DNA from: Edolisoma coerulescens
Lineage: Eukaryota; Chordata; Aves; Passeriformes; Campephagidae
Assembly (NCBI GenBank): GCA_013397115.1
Contig: VWZW01004324.1
Coordinates: forward strand, 2,100,993-2,164,992
Length of the DNA stretch: 64,000 nucleotides
Direction: 5' to 3'
Below, piece by piece: positions 1 through 13,506 of the stretch. The position numbers were made by a program, and so were the translations under genes. Each line of letters begins with the position of its first letter. The stretch's first letter is position 1. The notes under the pieces were generated by a model. The model was not told the DNA's origin, ran no database searches, and worked only from the letters and a program-made list of their open reading frames with translations.

Positions 1-604
1 GAGTGCAATGAATTCAGAGCAAAACTTCAGAGATGTGAACCCAAACAGCCTGAAAACATCAGGTATGCAAGGCTCTTTGGGTGAGATTTGCTTATTTTTC
101 CTATTTACAAGACATTTGGTATGTTTTTGGGTATTTGGTCAGTGTACTCAATGTAAGAGAAAACAAATTATTTTGTTCTCCACGGATTCTCTTCAGCTCT
201 CTTGAATTCTCCATCCAGGCCCAGGATTTTAGTTTCTATCCCTCAGGCTAAGGAAGATTGGATAGTTCATCAATGGAATGTATTAATACCACTTCTTAAT
301 CATCCAGAGCAATCACTGTAGGTTGTGCAACACACAGCACTCCTTTTTTCTTCAGGGGCTGTGCTTCCTGACAGCCAAGGAGAGAGCAAGACTGCAAATT
401 AAATCCTGGTCCCCTCATATGGAGACACTGTCTCTTACCTGAAAATAAGAGCTCACTTTGACATGCTTTATGATCATCATATGTAGGAGGCAACAACTTG
501 GAAACAAACCAACAGAAAATACTGAGGTACAAAAGTTGGTTTTGTGTCTATCAGAAGAGGGTAGAAAAAGACACTTTGGTTGAGGACTCCAGAAATGTGG
601 GCTC
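1..604. other. Unique sequence, nothing recognised
   Basis: Overlapping open frames of 65-94 codons occur on both strands, as expected by chance. None has a recognisable domain and none is paired with convincing splice signals. I see no repeat consensus here. Confidence 0.6.
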
Positions 605-771
605 CATCCTGGCACCAGTACAAAATTCCTGTATTGCCTTGGGCAAGGGACTTTGAAATTCAATTCTCCGTTTGCAAAATGGGGGTAATAAAGACTCACA
701 GCAAAGTTGGAAGGATAACACTATTAATATTTATGATGTTCTTAGGTACTCCAGTGCCAGGAATCTTTAGA
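605..771 (+). repeat. MIR-type tRNA-derived SINE relic
   Basis: The stretch follows the MIR core in order. It has a CCTTGGGCAAG block near 636, then a pyrimidine-rich link, then TTTGCAAAATGGGGGTAATA near 671 (consensus: CATCTGTAAAATGGGGATAAT). It ends with a segment resembling the MIR tail, with CCAGTGCCAGG near 751. MIR elements are ancient Pol III-derived retroposons that also persist in bird genomes. The 5' tRNA-like head is poorly preserved and the ends are approximate. The alignment is from memory, so the family name is less certain than the fact of SINE ancestry. Confidence 0.6.
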
Positions 772-3344
772 GCTACCTACCCTACTAAAGGACACTCAAG
801 TTCATGGTTATTTTGGTGAGGACACACACCAGAATGCCAACAGGAATTTGGCACTGTCTTTTTCGAAATTAGTTGAAAAAATGGAATAACTGCCTTTCGA
901 AAAATGCAGGTATATCAGCACTTGTCTTCATCCAAAACAAAGGTGAAAAGTTGAACTAGATGCACAATATATAACTGGCTGTTACATGATGTACCACAGT
1001 CTTCCAAGGGAAGCGACTACTGCCTCCTGGGAGGTGTGGTTCCATGGCAAACAAGTTAATGTGGAATAACATGATTGTAAATGATCATGTTCCATGGCTG
1101 CCACAAAGCCCTTCAGTCATTCAACTGCATATAGGCACTGAGATTGTTTTAAAAGGCACTATTTTATTTTGAGTTTCACGTTAGAGTGTTCTACCAAAAT
1201 CTGTGTTTACTGGCTTGTTTGCAGTCAGTTCCTCCCCACTGTAGATTTACTTGATGTTAGAGGTGCTATGTGATGGGAAAATGACATGTTGAGGAGTTAA
1301 TTTTTTGGGGTTTTTTGAGTAGCCTTCAATCCTTTCACTAAGAGGTTTTTTGAACCACTCATCTTTTGGCATTGGGAACTTTACTTCCATCATATTAAGG
1401 CCTGATTTGTAAAGAAGATGAGATGAGATCAAAGGAAACTCTGTCTCCTTATATTTGTGCATTTGAACCAACACTCCACAGCAGGTGAGGGTACATTTGC
1501 CCCTGCCCTATTCTACCTGGAGATATTATGAAACCATCTCATATCTGTTAAATATTTTATCACTGCTTGGAACAGTGCTGGATCTTGTGTTTCAGCATGT
1601 TTATTTTCTGTGGGAATGGTGATCTGATTGCAGTGCACGTGTGTGGGTGGGTAGATTATAAATTACAGACTCTGAGCTCAGGTGCACATCTTGGGAGTGA
1701 CTTTTAAATAGTTGAAAGATTAACAAACCCTTCTCCTTTGTGGAGTGGAAAGCAACTTCTGTCTCAAAGATCACTGCTTTGCTTCAGGAATTACACCCCA
1801 TGGAGCCTGCATGAATTGATGCTGGAGGGGAAATATTTGTTGTGTTATGAATGTGAAGCCAGCTAACTAGTGAACTATGGGATGATTTATAGTGAACAGA
1901 GTTTGAGGGTAGGAAGAGGGGGAGCTTTCAGGAAACATGTTCATAATTTTGGAGGGAGGTGGCATGTAGGAATGAATAAGACAGCCTTTTATGGATGGAG
2001 TGGTTTAAGAAGGTCTTGTTGCCATTTCCTTCTGGTTGTCCCTTGTCTGGAAGCTGTCCTTAGCTGAACAGCACATTTGTCTTTGACAAATTCTGCTCTT
2101 CCTCCAGTGCAAAGCCAGTGAGGTTGTTTTGAGCAGCCAGGAGCAGTGGATGCAGAATGTTCATGTAATTATTCAGGGTGGCACAGCTAGCTGCCCTGGA
2201 AGGCCAGCAATGAAGAGCCAGTAATTGGGCTACATTCAGGGGAATTAAATGACCTCACTCTTGGCTACCCTAAGATAGGTACTGCAGTTTTTATGGAGAT
2301 GGATGCCATATAAATATCTAGATAGATTAACGATCTAATGGAAGCTTTTTTGTCATTATGACATCTTGAAACTCACTACCAGTGTTAGTCCATCTGTGTA
2401 TGGATTGCAGACCCAGGCCAAGAAATACTTAAGCAGATGCTTAACTTTAATTTTAGAAGCAGGCCCATTGATTTCAAGGAGAATACTTGCATTTTTTTAT
2501 ATTTAGCCATGTGTTTAATGCTTTCCTAAACATAGACCTTATCCAATAGTTTCCGTAAAAAACAATGCCCAGCATGCCTCAAAATAAAAGGGTAAAAAAA
2601 AAAAGTGGAATCGTTTTAGTACTACGAAAACCAGAGCAGCATTCTGAACAATTCTCCTTTTTAAGTGATCTCACATTTTTACTGCACAATCCAACTGGAT
2701 TTCCAGACAAAAGAGATACAGTCAAATTTGTGGAGTGTTTCTATTTAATGTTCCAAGTATCAGTGTAGAGCATATGTACCTGATTCTGGAAATCTTGTGT
2801 TTGTAGAACTTCAGTTGATTTTCACAGGCAATATATGTGCTTCCTCCTCACAAAATAGAACCCAATATTTATTAGCAGTCAGAAATAGACCATTTCTTTT
2901 TATATGTGACTTTCCACTGGTGGTGTTCATGGAGAAGGCACACACAGTATGTACTTCTTAAAAATCTTCTTTTGATACTGTTTGCTAGATCTCATTCATT
3001 TTAGCGTTGAAAAAATAAACAAATGAAGTGACCAAAACAAACTGGACTGAATTTAAAGGGTCAGTACCTCAGGGTAAATACGACGTCAAATGCAGAGATG
3101 GTAGAAACATGCTTGCATACAGGAGTTTGCCAGTATTAGTATTGCCAGAGGTGGCTTTCTTGAAAAATTAGACATATCCAGGTAAATAGCTTCCCATAGG
3201 ATATAAATTCAAACAGTGTTGACCTGAGAAATTGCAAGTTTAAAGGAAAATAACGGGAAGTTAAATAGTATCAGCATAAAACTTATTCATGGCTAAATTC
3301 ATAGATAAATATTGGGAAGACCAAAAATATAGACAAGGGCAAAC
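772..3344. other. Unique AT-rich sequence, nothing recognised
   Basis: Only scattered frames of 60-75 codons are open. An 11-base A run lies near 2594. I see no CR1, LTR, SINE or RNA gene. Confidence 0.55.
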
Positions 3345-3436
3345 CAATTGATTATCAATAAATTATATACTTATAATTATATAATTTTTATAATTATTTA
3401 ATTATAATAATAATTATATAATTGTAAAAAATATTT
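3345..3436. repeat. AT-rich low-complexity tract
   Basis: The tract is almost pure A/T, with repeated TATAATTATA and AATTATAATAAT words and several short self-complementary segments. It is low-complexity sequence rather than a perfect microsatellite. Confidence 0.85.
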
Positions 3437-5357
3437 CAGTCTGATTGTAGCAAATTATAGTCAATAAGAGAAAAGTTCTATAGGATTTTAAGGCCGTATT
3501 TTATATTCACAGTACTCTAAAAGAAAATGCATTATCTGTATATGCATAAAAATCTCTGTATGTGTCTATACACACATACCCCTAAAGAAAAAAAAAGCCC
3601 ATTGGTTTAAAAAAGTAATATATGCATTGCTTTCTCTAGTTTAAATTTTCCTTGGCTAAACAATGTCTGTTTGAAGAAGCTGGCAAAATCTTATGTAGAC
3701 AGTAATTCTTACTTCATGTAATTTTCGTGAGAGACACAAAGTCACAACAGTTAGGGAAGAAGTTATAGCTTAGTCCAAGGTACAGGGCCTGAGAACAGCT
3801 CAGTCAGGAAGAATTTAAAAGGAACAGAAGCTGTTGCTGACATCAACTTTATGGTACTGGCTTCTTTGCTAGAAATGTCATTGGATGGACTTTTAGCTTG
3901 TTCATAATTTTCTTATGAAATGTTTTCAGTACAGAAATATAGGAATTAAAAAAATTTTTTTCCCAGAGTAGCACACGCTGTTTAATACTTTGAAGTTGGA
4001 AGTAGCTTCCCGTAGTTTTCAGCTGAAAAATATTATTTTGATCATATTTGAATGAAAATATTCCCAGAGCAACTACGAGAAAAAACAGATTTCCAGGTCA
4101 GGCTGAGCAGTTTTATATTAGGTGAAGATACATGTGTTTAAGTGACCAATTTTTAAAATAGCACAGTTTCTGCCAAATTATAATTTTGATTGCACAGTTT
4201 TCAAACATGAAAAAGACTGCTACATCATTGGAGGATATATTCTGTTTCCTGTATCCATAATGGATTGGGAATGGATTGATGGGCTTTCATTGGAAAATTG
4301 TAGCCTGTGGCATAAAGCTACCAAATCTCTGAGGTAAAAGGTACAAAGTGGTGACATGAATTATATAGGGTGAATGTGAAGACCCTTAGCAGCAAATAAA
4401 GACTTTGGGAATGGTGTTGGTCCTGACATTGGTGAATACACCCTAAAGAGCCTTGGAGAACTGGCTGGTCGTTGGAGATTAGAGCCCATCTCATCAGCAC
4501 ACAGGTGTCCACATCTGACTGGACAAACTGCATCCTAAACTCTACCAGCCAAGGCTCCACCAGCTGCACTGGAATGAGATAGGTAGTTTACACACACCCA
4601 CCCAAACAGATGGAATGGGGTTTGCTTTCCCTGGTTTTAAACACTACAAGGTTGTATCTGCACCTGATCTTTTTGTTTGTTTGTTTGTTTTGTTTATTTT
4701 CAAATTCCACTCTGATCTGTGGAAATTCAGTAAAGAGTGGATCCTCATAGTGCATCCATTACATTCTACGAAAAACATGGGGTTGGGGTGTACCAGTTGT
4801 TCTCTAGTTTATTTGCCACAGAGATTAGAGATCCTAAACCAATGAGGGACCAGCTTATACGTAGACATCTTTGTTGTACATACCTCAGCTTGCGTGAAAA
4901 ATACACCCTTACAACCTGGTTAAAGGTGACCTTGCACTAAGACAACAAAGACTGGTCTGACACTTAAAGTCCTTTCCAGATTAATTTTATCCTTTCAAAG
5001 AGAAACTTTCAGGTCAAAACTCCCACCGGAAATAAAGTTAGAAAAATGTTGTAGAGTTTCAGCTCCAGGAACAAAGAGTTTTTGAAAAAAAATCTCAGTT
5101 GAAAATGTGAAGCCAAAACACCTGGAATTCTCTGAACTGCTTGAATTTTTCAGTTATACTGTTGAACGAGCTCTTAATTGTGAGTTTTTACCCTTTGGCA
5201 CTAATAGTGTTGATATCCCTTATCTTAAGGATTTAAAACTTGGCATACAGGTGTGGCACATAAGAAAGTGAAAAAAATTAGTATGGGAGATCCATGGAGG
5301 TCCAGTCTAAGGACCCAAGGGATGAGTGGCAAAGGTCTTCTCTTTGGAAAGCAAAAA
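3437..5357. other. Unique sequence with a short GTTT tract
   Basis: A (TTTG)n-like tract spans about 4671-4698. Open frames reach 83 codons (4318-4569, reverse) without recognisable similarity. Nothing else was identified. Confidence 0.55.
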
Positions 5358-5358
5358 A

Positions 5359-5412
5359 GAATCATAGAATATCCTGAGTTGGAAGGGGCCCACAAGGATC
5401 ATTGAAGCCATT
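5359..5412 (-). mobile_element. CR1 LINE 3'-end fragment
   Basis: Read on the + strand this begins with ATCATAGAATATCCTGAGTT and continues with GGAAGGGGCCCACAAGGATC. That is the reverse complement of a CR1 3' terminus, where the tail is an ATTCTATGAT-type microsatellite. CR1 copies are usually strongly 5'-truncated, and only about 50 bp is recognisable here. Sequence to the right (towards ~5600) no longer follows the consensus I know, so this is either a very short insertion or a diverged copy. Confidence 0.75.
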
Positions 5413-6099
5413 GTGCAACTGGGCAGCAACACCTCCTCTTCTTCCTTTGTTTCTGAATGAAGGTGATGGCAACTGCTGAGCTCTGCTGTTGAGGTTCCTG
5501 GTGCTAAAAAGTTTTAGCAGTGGTATTCTCCCCAGGGTGGGAGGGTGTCTTCTGACCATGCAGTCAGAAATCTGGTGCTGTTGCTGTCCAATGCACTTGA
5601 GGACTAAAGTGTGTCTTCCTTTGCCTTTCAGGAATTGAAGAGGGGACTCATATGTTTTCCATCTAAACAGCCACTAAGGTGCCAACTGCTCTTTTGCTTC
5701 TCACTGACATGCCTAGGACACTGCATAAAAATAGATAATTCACTGGGGTTGTCCCGCTTTAGCACAGTAATTTTCCATTTGAAAATGTCAAGAGATTCTT
5801 TAGCATTAGTAGGAACAACCTTGTCAAAATGGATACAAATCAGAACCCTGGAAAAGCCTGATAGAGAGAAAAATGAAGGTTCCAGCTTTCCTTATGCCAT
5901 TAGTTGAATGAACATTTTTCTCTCTCTTTCTGAAGCCCAAGTAAGCACTAATCATGTTACAAACTGCCCAGGAGTAGTGCGTGCAAACTGGACTCCTAGA
6001 AAATGACCAAAATTTTCCAAGGAGAGAGTGGGGAAATTGTGGCAGTATAGGAGAGAGATGGCAGGTTGGATTTGGAGATAGAGGATCTTAGAAACAAAG
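5413..6099. other. Unique sequence flanking the CR1 end
   Basis: A 98-codon frame (5611-5907, +) has no recognisable domain. The region from ~6000 starts a long purine-rich stretch on the + strand. Confidence 0.5.
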
Positions 6100-6160
6100 G
6101 AGAACGTTATCCAAGGTCACCTAGGGAGAGGCATAGAAGGGAATGAGGAGCAGGGTTGGC
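6100..6160 (-). repeat. Possible MIR-type SINE relic
   Basis: TTATCCAAGGTCACCTAGGG near 6108, followed by a purine-rich stretch, resembles the reverse complement of the MIR core (CTTGCCCAAGGTCACACAGC). Only a short segment matches, so this could be chance similarity in purine-rich DNA. Confidence 0.38.
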
Positions 6161-9100
6161 ACAACTGTGCTGCATGAGGTAAAGTCCATCTGCAGAAGAG
6201 ACTGTAAGGGGAATACACGATAGAAACCGCACAGAAACATGGAAGTAGAAATAGGAGTCAACTGTGAGAGGAGACAGGAGCCCTACCATGTCTTGCTGGA
6301 GCAGGTGTAGCGTGAGGAACACATAAAACCCCTGTCACTTGGAGTGAAAATGTGCATTAGGGAGAGCAGGAGACAGTGGAATAGGTAAGAACACATATGG
6401 GAAATCTGTGTGGCAATGAGGGAGTGAGTGAGGCCCTTGTGGGCTAGAGGCATGGGTTGGGAGATTGGAAAAGGCATTTCTGATAGAGCAGGAAAGGGCT
6501 TGCAGGAGTCCCAGGAGGCAGTGTGGTGAGCTTGGACAGCAGCATTGCAGAATCACAGTGTCACACATGGAACACCAGTGATTCTGATGAAAGGCTTACA
6601 GCTGGACAAGCTCCTTCAGGTCCATGAGAGCTGCACAGCCACTGTCCATACTCCATCACACCCTGCCTTGCATCCAGGCTTGGTGAAACCTGCACACACC
6701 AACTAAACCCACGTTCCTTGCATGGAGAAAATGTTGCAACTGGAAAATATGACTGAATGGAAGCCCAGGGTACTGAGGGTACACGAGGACAAGCAGAGTT
6801 CACCAAAGGAGAGCAGCTCTCAGTGCATGGGCACCATTATGTAGCAGGAGGAACAGCCAGGGGAACAAGCAAGGTGGAGGAGGCAGAGTATTTCTTCAAA
6901 GGTGCTGGCTGCAAGGCATGGGAGGAGAGCCAGTGAAAGAAGTGGGAGAAAAAGGAGCAAGGCTAAGAACTTGGCATGAAGGGAGGGAAAGCTTGAGGGG
7001 AGATTTTTGTGCTGCTAGGGATCCTCTGATAATAAATCAGATTCCTTTTAAAAAAGGGCAAAGAATTATTGAGCAAAAGACTAGCAGTACAAGCTGCAGA
7101 AGAAAGAAAAGTCTGATAGTGGGTGAGCTCCACAGTGTGCTAGGAAAAATAAGCTGTGTAATAGTGCTTGTGCCTGCCACCCAGCTGCTGCAGGCAAGTG
7201 TGGAACAGTCCCTGCTGTCACTTCTCCTTCTTTCTGTGGTCAGCAGAGGCTCAGATGAGAGCATGTTCTTCTTTCAAAGCTCACAGAGAGCATTGCTCAC
7301 AACTTTCTATCAACCTCCTGTCTCTGTTTGACTTTGAGTACAAGAAGGACAAAGGAAGATTTATCCTTTTGGTTTTCCAATGGTGTTTCTTAGCAAAATA
7401 TTTTTGCATCATCAAGGTTTTCTGTAAAGATGCTTGGCTTAAATTTTGAATTGGAGTAACTGTAGAAGCAAAAAGAGGAGAAATACAGGAAAGCTGAGCA
7501 ACTGCAATCAGCAGGCAAGCTTCCTTTCCTATAATATTTTCTCTTCAAAAGAGAAAACAGCCACAAAAATGTAAGAAAATATTATGTCTTAACCTTTTTA
7601 ATGACCAGAACATTCTTCAGTGATGAGTCATGTTTCTGAGAAAACCTGAATTAGGATATGATGAAACTTTGATGCAATTTATGGAATTGGTGGAAAACTG
7701 TGAAGTAGGACTAGTCACTGTTGGGCAACAGATTTCTTGATTGAAAAATATATTAGCTCAGTAATGGATTCATTGAAATTTCTGCATATCCTGTTGACAG
7801 AGAAAAAGAGATTTTGGCCCTGATACTGAGAAGGAAGAAAAAAAAAAGATGAAAATATCAGTTAGACCTTATTTATAATAAACTCTAAAAACGTAAACTT
7901 AAGCTGAACCAAAGTGACTGATCTAACCTGGTTCTGCAGGGTCCCTGTCCAGCAAACAGAGAGAGGCACCTTGGGAGGGCAGTTTGTCCCTTTCTTTTCA
8001 CTGTTTGTTTGAACACAAGGAAGAGTTTCTCTGGACTGACCCAGGAGCCTGGGCAATAGCCCTTGTGCAGCCTCAGGGGCAGTCATGGACTTGAGCTCAG
8101 CTGGCTTCACTCTGTCCTTCCATTCAATTCAGTGGTACCACATTGGTTATTGAAATAAATATTTTCTGAAGATTCTTCATTTCTTGTAGTATCATCTGCA
8201 CAAGATTTCTAATGGATTCTGCAAAAGCGAACTCTCCTCCCCATGCCTTTAACTGACTAAACATGCTGCTGTCTTCAGTGCCAGTTTAGATTCTTCCCCA
8301 AAACAAAAAATAAACCCCCAAAAACTTTCTAACTCAGCATTGTCTAAACATTTATTCTTGGCCTCACTGAGTCAAAACCTCTGTACAGGAGGGCATTGTG
8401 CCCCTCTGCGCTCCCACACAGCTGCAGCAGTCAGAGCAGATTAACTGCACTCTTCAGCCCACCAGGTCTATTGTTAGTAAAGTGGAAGAAACAACCTCTC
8501 TTTGCTGATGAGCAAAAAGCTTCCAATCTGTTGCACAAAGAAGAAAGGTTGTTTTTTTTCCCAGATGCATCTCGAACTCACACGAACTCATACGTCTCAG
8601 TGGGAAGTAGGTGCACAGATAAAGCAAGGGAGGTGCAGTGGCTGCTGAATGAGGTGGGTTGTAAAATGCAAGAGATCCAGCGTCAGCTTTTTTCGTAGCT
8701 TTTGTGGGGCTGTTGTGCAATTTCAGGATGATTCTTCCACCTTAAAAGTGAGAAAGTGCTTTTTAGAGTGTGTCCATAGGCTAAATAAAGGATAACTCAG
8801 AAAAATCAGTCTTTTATCAGAGAAAGAATCTTCTACCTAGAAGTAGGTTTCCTCACTGATATTTCTTTCCTGAAATCTTTATTTGACTTGTAATGAAGGA
8901 TTTACTAAAAAGAAATCAGCTATGGTGCACAGTGGCTGATCAGCAGGGCTCTCCCTGAGATCCAGAGCTGATGTGACTGAGATTGCAAGCAGAATGAGAA
9001 CTTGGTATATTGGTGCTGTTACCTTCTGAGAGTATTTCAGATGCAAGAAAAAAATGCAGTGCCTGTTGGCATGTAGGTGTGAACAAGGAGTAGGATGGAA

Positions 9101-9180
9101 AAAAAAAACCTTCAAATTTTGTTTCTGTGCGCTCTAAGTAGATATGTTATCTCCAAGGGACTGTTTCTGCTGTTGTTCTG
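6161..9180. other. Unique sequence, purine-rich first part
   Basis: The + strand is strongly G/A-rich to about 7000. The longest ATG-initiated frame of the stretch is at 6918-7331 (137 codons, +). It has a purine at -3 and G at +4, and a leucine-rich segment SLLSLLLLSVV, but no domain that I recognise. No repeat consensus was found in the remainder. Confidence 0.5.
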
Positions 9181-9310
9181 ATTTGTATTTGACATGCTAA
9201 TTAGCACTGAGGATGTTTTCATTCATTAAGTCTTTTCACCATGAGAAGCTTAATTGATTTAAAGTACCTAGGCGAAAATCAAAGTTTGTTCTGCTTAATT
9301 TCTAGGATTG
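9181..9310. promoter_or_regulatory. Candidate conserved non-coding element
   Basis: An AT-rich block with a perfect 10-bp palindrome GCTAATTAGC (9196-9205) and a second TAATTG core near 9250. These are homeodomain-type cores, and such clustering is typical of vertebrate developmental enhancers. Conservation cannot be judged from one genome, so this is inference only. Confidence 0.2.
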
Positions 9311-12300
9311 ATAGATGCTAAATAATAAATACCTTTTATTCCTCTCCTTTCCTATATTGCTCCACAAGTCTGTTCTGCAGGTGAAGGATACAGCTAGCCC
9401 ACGGTCTCCTTACAATTATGTGGAAAGACTGCAGAAAATGGACATATTTTTAAAAGCAGGATTCTGAACTTACTCGTTATAGAGCAACCTAGTCAGAGCT
9501 AAGCAATAAATGATGTCACTCAGTTGTCTGCAGCAGCATTTTCCATGTATTGCCATACTCAGGTAAGACTATTCCTTGGGAACAGGTATACCCTGTTTTA
9601 TCAGTTGCAGACATGTGAGAATACATTGTCCCTCAAGCCAAACTATCAGGCAAGAAAAATATCTGGCAATTCAGGGAGGAGCATAGAAAAGGAAGAGGAC
9701 TGTAGAAAAGATAAAGTAAGAGAAAATAATTTATTTCTTCAAGGCATATTATCTTGGCCTGGGAAAGTGATGCCTTTTTCTATATAAAGACAATTGCAAC
9801 ATGAAATTTCTCGCTTGTGAGTATTTACTTTTGGGGGCCACTTTAGGAAGCAAGAGATTTATGGCAGCTGTAGGGCTTCTATTTCGAACCATACCTTTCC
9901 ATACAGATTTTACAGTGCCTTTACAAGGCTTGATCTTTGAAATAAGAAGCCAAATTTCTTAAGGTATCTAAAAGCATGCCTCTTTGTTTCCAACATGCAG
10001 TTCTTCAACTCTGTTTCTCAGTCCTTCAGTAGAGATGGCCAACATCGGCTGCTGCCTGCTCCTGTTTCACCTGCTACCTTTCCAGCCAGCTATTAGTCAC
10101 TTCTCACTCTGTTGTCCCAGCACAGGATTACAGAGGTACCTTTTGGAATGAGGTTTCTTCACTGATCAAGGAGAGGCTCTCAGTACATTGTTGCAGTCAC
10201 CACCCAGAGTTGGCAGAAGTGCTGTGATGGATTATTCATCCTGAGAAATGGGAAAGCTATCATATCTTCTCCATGGATCACCCTTCCTGAAGTGACAAAG
10301 GCCTTTTAGCAGACCCTCATTTTAGGCTGGCAGCCACTAATCTGTGCAACAATCACACTGACTGCCATCTTTTCCCTGTGTGCAATCTCTCACAAAATAA
10401 CATATGCAAAGAACACAACCTGGGCTGTTGGATTCCAGCTGTCTCTCAGCCACCTCTGCAACACCTTTCCAGCCTTCAGACTACCACGGCACTTTGTAAA
10501 GTGTGTTTTTATTATGCAGACCTTGCATTCACCAGAAACTAGGCTGAACCTACAACCTTAGAGCAAAGGGCAGCTTGTCCTCTTTACCAGGACCCCGAGC
10601 TGCATCTAAAGTAAGAAGTGAAAGCGGGGGAAAAGCACCATCCACCCCGGGCATTTTTGCTGGTCAGCTCTTTGTCTTCTGCTGAAGGAAACGCAGCTTG
10701 CTGCCACTCGTTAATACAGTGGCAACAGTTTATTGCTGTGGGAGTGCCCAAAAAATGCTTCCTGTCTCCCATGGCAACCTTGAGCTTGCATGGAACAAAT
10801 TGTGAGCAAATCCTGCTGTACTCATTCACACTCTTTGTGATTTACCACTCACGCCTGCTGCAAAACCAACAGCAAGAAACAACAGTGGAGCGCGTGGGCT
10901 CTGACTGATGCATGTTTTTATCTCCGCAGTTGTTATTCTGTTGTTGCCTGTTCCTAACAGTTGACTTTGTGTGCTGATATCATGTATAAATCTCTAGTTC
11001 CATTCAAGGGTGGAAGTTGTAGAGCAAGCGCTAACTGGAAAAGAATTGGTGACTCATAAGCCTAAACATCCTTCATATTTAGCAGGAATAAATATTGATG
11101 CTAGAGAGATTTAAATTTAATAATGGTTAAAAATTGCAGTATGTTGATGGGGAAGTCAGTTCCTTGTGCACCCATGACTCCTATTGACTTTGGAGGTAGT
11201 TGCAGGGGTGCAGCAGAGGTTGGTTTTAGCATTTCTGAATTGTATTCTGTAGTCCCAGGGATTTCCGGGCAAGGGAAAAATGAGGAAGAGAATTGCCTTT
11301 GGAATTTTCCTTCCATTCTTTAGGAGTAACTAACAAAGGGAAATATTTTGCCATGGTGATATACTTTCCTTTTCATGAAGTTGAGATAGCCAGAGTGACA
11401 AAACTTTCCATTGATTTCAATCAATAAAATTTTTTTACCACATAAAAAGAAGAAAGGGTAGATCACTGGACATTGGTCAGTGGCATGCTGGATCAAATTC
11501 CACACATGCATGCGTGCATCCTGACCAAAAACTATGCACTTTATCAAGGGGAGGCATTAATATTTGCCCTGTTTGTGAAGAGCAAGCCTAGGCTGGTGAA
11601 GGACAACCAAAGGCTAGTGCAGCTCCTCAGCTCATCTGGGATCTTGTTTCCGCACTCATGCCTGTCCCTGTTGTGATGCAATCTGGCAGCTCTCACATGT
11701 CCTTGCAACAAGGATGTACCACTTTTAGCTTTTTTCAAGAAAGGAAGGAAAACCTCAAATGATGAACTCAGACTTGCAAAGGAAGATGGAAAATATATTT
11801 TTCAAATGCCTGATTTGTTTTATACATTGCGAAGGTGTTTGTGCTTTTCAAAAGGAAATCCTTCAAATCCCTGTTGTTCAAACCATGGGATCCAGTTCTT
11901 AAGGGGAAAAGGTCCCAGAAGCTATGTAAGTTATGCTTAAAAATTGTGACATTTGCATCCAATTTGAAGTAGTCATTGGGAGAAAACTCAATAAGAATGA
12001 GTAGAGTATTTCTAAAAACACCATTCAACATTTAACTGCTGAATTTAAGAATATGGAGAAATTGTATAAACTCCATGCATTAAAAAGAGATGTGTCAAAG
12101 CCAAGGACTACTTGCAGGAGGGCTCACAAGAGGAGCAGTAGGCAGTGAGTCAGCTTATTTGCAGAGCTGGACAGCTTTTGCTCCCAGTCCTCTGTCCCAT
12201 CACTACCAAATACATTTTGTCTCATCCTTAAGTCTTTCAGCAAAGAGTTGAGCTGCTTCTAGCATTGATCTGAATCCCAAATGAGTTCTAATGTAATATA

Positions 12301-13045
12301 AATTATAATAAAAGACATAATAATTGCCATTTAACTTTCCTCTTATTATTAGCCTCCAACAAAACCCTACCATTCTCCCCTAAATCCTACATAAACAATC
12401 CAGTGCAGCCTTGAAACATAAACATCCACTGACAGATGAAGCAGATTTCATTAGCCATTTCCTATATGATAAATATCCTGGTGTTATTAATGTCCTGCTA
12501 AGTAAACATTGGCAGTGTTAAAATGAACACTTAAAAAAAAAAAATCATTAGACAGTACTATATTAACATGAGTGGCAATACAGTTCATCTATCATAATCA
12601 AATACTTTCCTGTGGTCAAAATCATCCTGAGATGAATACATATGCTGAATTTTTTCCTCACTTTAATGTCAGTTTTCACATATTTTTTCTACCTAAATAT
12701 TTTTTGATATTCAAAATAAGAAGCAAAGATATGAACCTTCTTTTTGCTTAGTTTTTCAACTAAGTACAATCCATGCAACAGACTACAAGTATTGCCTGCC
12801 CTGAGTAGCATAAACCTTATATAGGACGAGAAAGAGAATTGTCAAATCCCAAAAATAAACTAATAACTTTAAAAAAATTTTATTCATGATTTGTACCTTG
12901 CATACCATTATTCATACAATTCTACCATATTAAGCCTCTCTAAATCCCATAAGTCAGACTAGCCTCACTTCAAAATATGCTTATGTCTCCTGTCTGGAAA
13001 GGCTTTCCTAGAAAGCCCCTTATTATTTTTGCCATCATTTACATG
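9311..13045. other. Unique sequence, AT-rich towards the end
   Basis: Open frames reach 96 codons (10618-10908, +), none recognised. From about 12290 to 12930 the sequence is markedly A/T-rich and shows no repeat family that I can identify. A CR1 begins at 13046. Confidence 0.55.
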
Positions 13046-13506
13046 ATGGAGCGTGTCCAGAGAAGGATGATGAAGCTGGTGAAGGATCTAGAGCACAAGT
13101 CTGGAGCAGCTGAGGGAGCTGGGGGTGTTTAGCCTGGAGAAAAGGAGGATCAGGGGTTACCTCATTTCTCTCTACAACTGAAAGGAGGGTGTAGCCAGGT
13201 GGGGATCAGCCTCTTCTCTTAAGCAACAGGTGATAGGACAGGAGGAAACAGCCTCAAGTTGCATCTTGGGAGGTTTGGGCTGGATATTAGGAAAAATTTT
13301 TTCATTGAAAGGGTTATCAAGCATTGGAACAGGCTGCCCAGGGAGGTGATTGAGTCACTATCCTTGGAAGTGTTCAAAAAACTTATAGATGTGGCACATG
13401 GGGACATGGTTTAGTAGTGGATGTGGCAGTGCTGGGTTAATGGTTAGACCCAAGGATCTCAGATGTATTTTCCAACCTTAATGATTGTATGATTCTCTGA
13501 TTCTAC
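13046..13506 (+). mobile_element. CR1 LINE, 5'-truncated 3' end
   Basis: The sequence tracks the CR1 3' region in the sense direction. It runs from TGGAGCGTGTCCAGAGAAGG through a 'ctggagaaaaggagg' block, a 'gggctggatattagg' block and GGAACAGGCTGCCCAGGGAG (about 13327-13346). It ends in a decayed ATTGTATGATTCTCTGATTCT tail near 13484-13504. It covers the end of ORF2 and the 3' UTR, but no usable frame survives. Length is about 460 bp. Substitutions in the tail suggest a moderately old copy. Confidence 0.93.
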
